NCBI RefSeq assembly: GCF_014358015.1
Contig: NZ_JACONV010000013.1
Location: 62,001-126,000, forward strand
Length of the DNA: 64,000 nt
Direction of reading: 5' to 3'
DNA from: Pseudomonas triticifolii
GTDB lineage: Bacteria > Pseudomonadota > Gammaproteobacteria > Pseudomonadales > Pseudomonadaceae
The notes under the pieces are model-generated. The model was not told the origin of the DNA, made no database searches, and saw only the letters and a program-made list of their open reading frames with translations. The position numbers and the translations under genes are program-made. Positions 62,547 to 64,000 of the stretch are shown in pieces; position 1 is the first letter of the stretch; every line of letters begins with the position of its first letter.

Positions 62547-63557
62547 TCAGTAGAAATCGTAATAAAGTACCCACTCGCCGGTCACTTTGCTTTTCCAGAA
62601 CATCAGGAATCCACTGTCAACCACGTTCAGATTGATCTCAGGATCGCTTGATATTTGAAACACAAATTCAAAATCTTCCCCAGGGTCGATGCCAGGCTGG
62701 CAGAAAGACGGATACCCACCGACCTTATGACCATAAGCATGTGCCCCTAAATCTTCATGGCTTTCGATCTGTCCCGAACGCTCCAGCTCGACTATCTCTG
62801 CTTCCAGATACGCGGGTATTCCACCTCCATCCCACAGTGGAAAATCTTCTGCCACAGGGACGACTTTCAACGGCACGGCCTGAATAGTCGAGCCCGCCAC
62901 CGGTAGCTCTTTAGGAACGAGCACGCTGTCAGGCCCATACTCGCGAATCAGCCAATTATTGCCCATGGGCTCAAAGGCTTCAGGCAATGGCTCCGCGACG
63001 AACACTGTAATGACACTGACACCGTCAAGCAGGGGATGCTTGAACGGCAGGCTACCAAGGTGTAACTGCGCATAGGGGTGCAGCTCTACCCCTTGATCAT
63101 TCTTGGGTACGCCTTCCTCAAGCCCGTAAAGGGACACTTTGCCGATCCAGCTTTCTACAACCTGATCTGTGGATGGACCATCGCTGACTACAAATTCAGC
63201 GGCGGGTCTTACCAGCAGCTTTTTTACCTCGCCAATGCCCATGCTACCCGGAGGTTCGTGCCTGGGCGGTTGATAGTCAGGATCGGCAGCTTTGAAGCCC
63301 GGCAAACCATTCGCCTCGCGCCACTGGCGGATAATGTCAGTAATACCTTTGGCTGACGTGTCAGAACCTTCCTCTGGCCAAAAAATAAGGTCTGTACTGT
63401 CAGGATATTCAGTCACCTCAGCAAAGTGGTTAAGCAGCCTCTCTGCCTGCCGGTCCCTCCCATGAGGTTCTGTGCCGAGGATTTGCTCCATGCAATGAAG
63501 AAATTCAGCTTCCGTGTAATCCGAAAAGTGTTGTTTGCTAACGCCGTGGTTACTCAT
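62547..63557 (-). CDS. Colicin/pyocin-type immunity domain fused to a DUF1963-like domain
   Basis: A 336-residue protein. Residues ~10-90 match the E-type colicin/S-type pyocin DNase immunity family (Im2/Im9): FSDYTEAEFLHCMEQIL, a long helix, VTEYPDSTDLIFWPEEG in place of the Im9 DLIYYP toxin-binding loop, and IIRQWREANGLPGFK at its end. After a Pro-rich linker (DYQPPRHEPPGS), residues ~110-336 resemble DUF1963/YwqG proteins, ending in a segment with GGYPSFCQPGIDPGEDFEFVFQISSDPEINLNV. Typical immunity proteins are ~85 residues and stand alone. No matching toxin is in the window. Length, frame and both domains support one intact gene rather than a misread join. Confidence 0.8.
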   Translation of the reverse strand: MSNHGVSKQHFSDYTEAEFLHCMEQILGTEPHGRDRQAERLLNHFAEVTEYPDSTDLIFWPEEGSDTSAKGITDIIRQWREANGLPGFKAADPDYQPPRHEPPGSMGIGEVKKLLVRPAAEFVVSDGPSTDQVVESWIGKVSLYGLEEGVPKNDQGVELHPYAQLHLGSLPFKHPLLDGVSVITVFVAEPLPEAFEPMGNNWLIREYGPDSVLVPKELPVAGSTIQAVPLKVVPVAEDFPLWDGGGIPAYLEAEIVELERSGQIESHEDLGAHAYGHKVGGYPSFCQPGIDPGEDFEFVFQISSDPEINLNVVDSGFLMFWKSKVTGEWVLYYDFY

Positions 63558-63746
63558 CCGCTCCCCCTTGGGTTAAAGAATCGTGAGGGCGCGAAGCTAG
63601 GAAAATTGCTCGAACAAGGTAAGAGGACCACAGTCATATGGCTTGAGTGAATGGTCTCTATTGAAGCGGGACGAATCTTGCGATGCACCGCCATACGCCC
63701 TGCGCTAAATAATTCCCGCCACCTGCCGCTAAACCTGAAGAGTGAT
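63558..63746. other. Divergent spacer before the last gene
   Basis: 189 bases between two divergent starts; nothing further is seen. Confidence 0.4.
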
Positions 63747-64000
63747 ATGTCTTGCAAATGGCCGAGCGCCGGATCGAGGATGTTCTTGATGGATCAGCAA
63801 GCGTCGTGTCGCAGGCGGGTCTTTGCTTCGGGTTTTACGGAGTGCTTCAGGGCTGCCGTGGCGCTGATGCTCATCGTACTCAATGGCGGAGTCGGTATAC
63901 CCATGGCGCAAGCAAATCAGGATCAGTTGGCACCCTGTGTTCTGTACGTGATCTGCGAGGAGCCCTCGAGTGGAATGTGCCGGGCATTGGCCGCTGCGTT
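63747..64000 (+). CDS. Start of an exported or membrane-anchored protein, unknown (partial)
   Basis: From ATG 63747 (AAGAG upstream) the frame is open to the window end, 84 residues with no stop. It has a basic start (MSCKWPSAGSRMF, then CRRR), a hydrophobic segment AAVALMLIVLNGGVGIPMAQA that looks like a signal peptide or anchor, and then a Cys-containing mature part (LAPCVLYVICEEPSSGMCRA). The family is unknown. It is divergent from the immunity-fusion gene, so a link to a secreted toxin or its delivery is possible but unproven. Confidence 0.5.
   Translation, partial: MSCKWPSAGSRMFLMDQQASCRRRVFASGFTECFRAAVALMLIVLNGGVGIPMAQANQDQLAPCVLYVICEEPSSGMCRALAAA

Overview
The window reads as core chromosome of a fluorescent pseudomonad, most like the Pseudomonas syringae group. 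It is GC-rich. It carries the Pseudomonas order of trmL-secB-grxC-rhodanese-gpmI-envC-ctpA-polysaccharide deacetylase, hisBH-(DUF2164)-hisAF and asmA-mutY-yggX. Its short intergenic spaces hold Pseudomonas REP palindromes of the GTGGGAGCGAGCTTGC type. The species assignment is an inference from gene order and protein similarity recalled from memory.

Layout. 1-12016: the end of an anti-sigma-like gene, then a complete histidine-utilisation (hut) unit, hutU-hutXWV-hutH1-hutH2-hutT-hutI-hutG. It sits behind a sigma-54-type promoter that overlaps a HutC-like operator. A ~177-bp palindromic mobile-element-like sequence lies between hutU and hutX and supplies the hutU stop codon. The first HutH copy precisely lacks the Ala-Ser-Gly triplet that makes the MIO cofactor. 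11948-12576: an unusual ~189-bp tandem repeat, in which each unit copies the 3' end of hutG plus an inverted REP pair. 12637-15406: divergent cadA/cadR with a clear MerR-type operator. 15410-17669: an HD-domain protein and a receiver-HDOD protein with a dead phospho-acceptor site. 17830-20742: gabT and gabD. 21084-23198: tRNA-Arg(CCG) followed by an AT-richer patch with an unknown protein and a zinc-ribbon/DUF805 protein.

23305-30437: amino-acid metabolism genes (Lrp regulator/cysteine desulfurase; Lrp regulator/HAD/class III aminotransferase; a hydroxyacid dehydrogenase with a TetR regulator). 30554-39232: a sulfur-starvation region with ssuACBF, lsfA, an OprD porin and tauABC. Both sulfonate importers are present, but neither desulfonating oxygenase (SsuD, TauD) is next to them. 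39256-39513: two NtrC-like boxes, a near-perfect sigma-54 promoter and a short hairpin-terminated transcript region, which I read as an NrsZ-like nitrogen-regulated small RNA. 39509-49706: housekeeping genes (tRNA modification, SecB, glutaredoxin, phosphoglycerate mutase, murein hydrolase activator, CtpA) ending with a secreted trypsin-like protease. 49762-52826: histidine biosynthesis. 53110-57542: tyrB, a YitT-type membrane protein, an Lrp regulator and an OFA-type transporter. 57806-62044: PanZ-like, AsmA, MutY and YggX.

62146-64000: tRNA-Phe, a decayed PIN-toxin fragment and an apparent fusion of a colicin-E/pyocin-type immunity domain to a DUF1963-like domain. A secreted or membrane protein then runs off the end. 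This last block is the most accessory-like part and the best candidate for an undescribed system. The window holds both histidine degradation and part of histidine synthesis, and it contains no transposase, integrase, phage or CRISPR gene.
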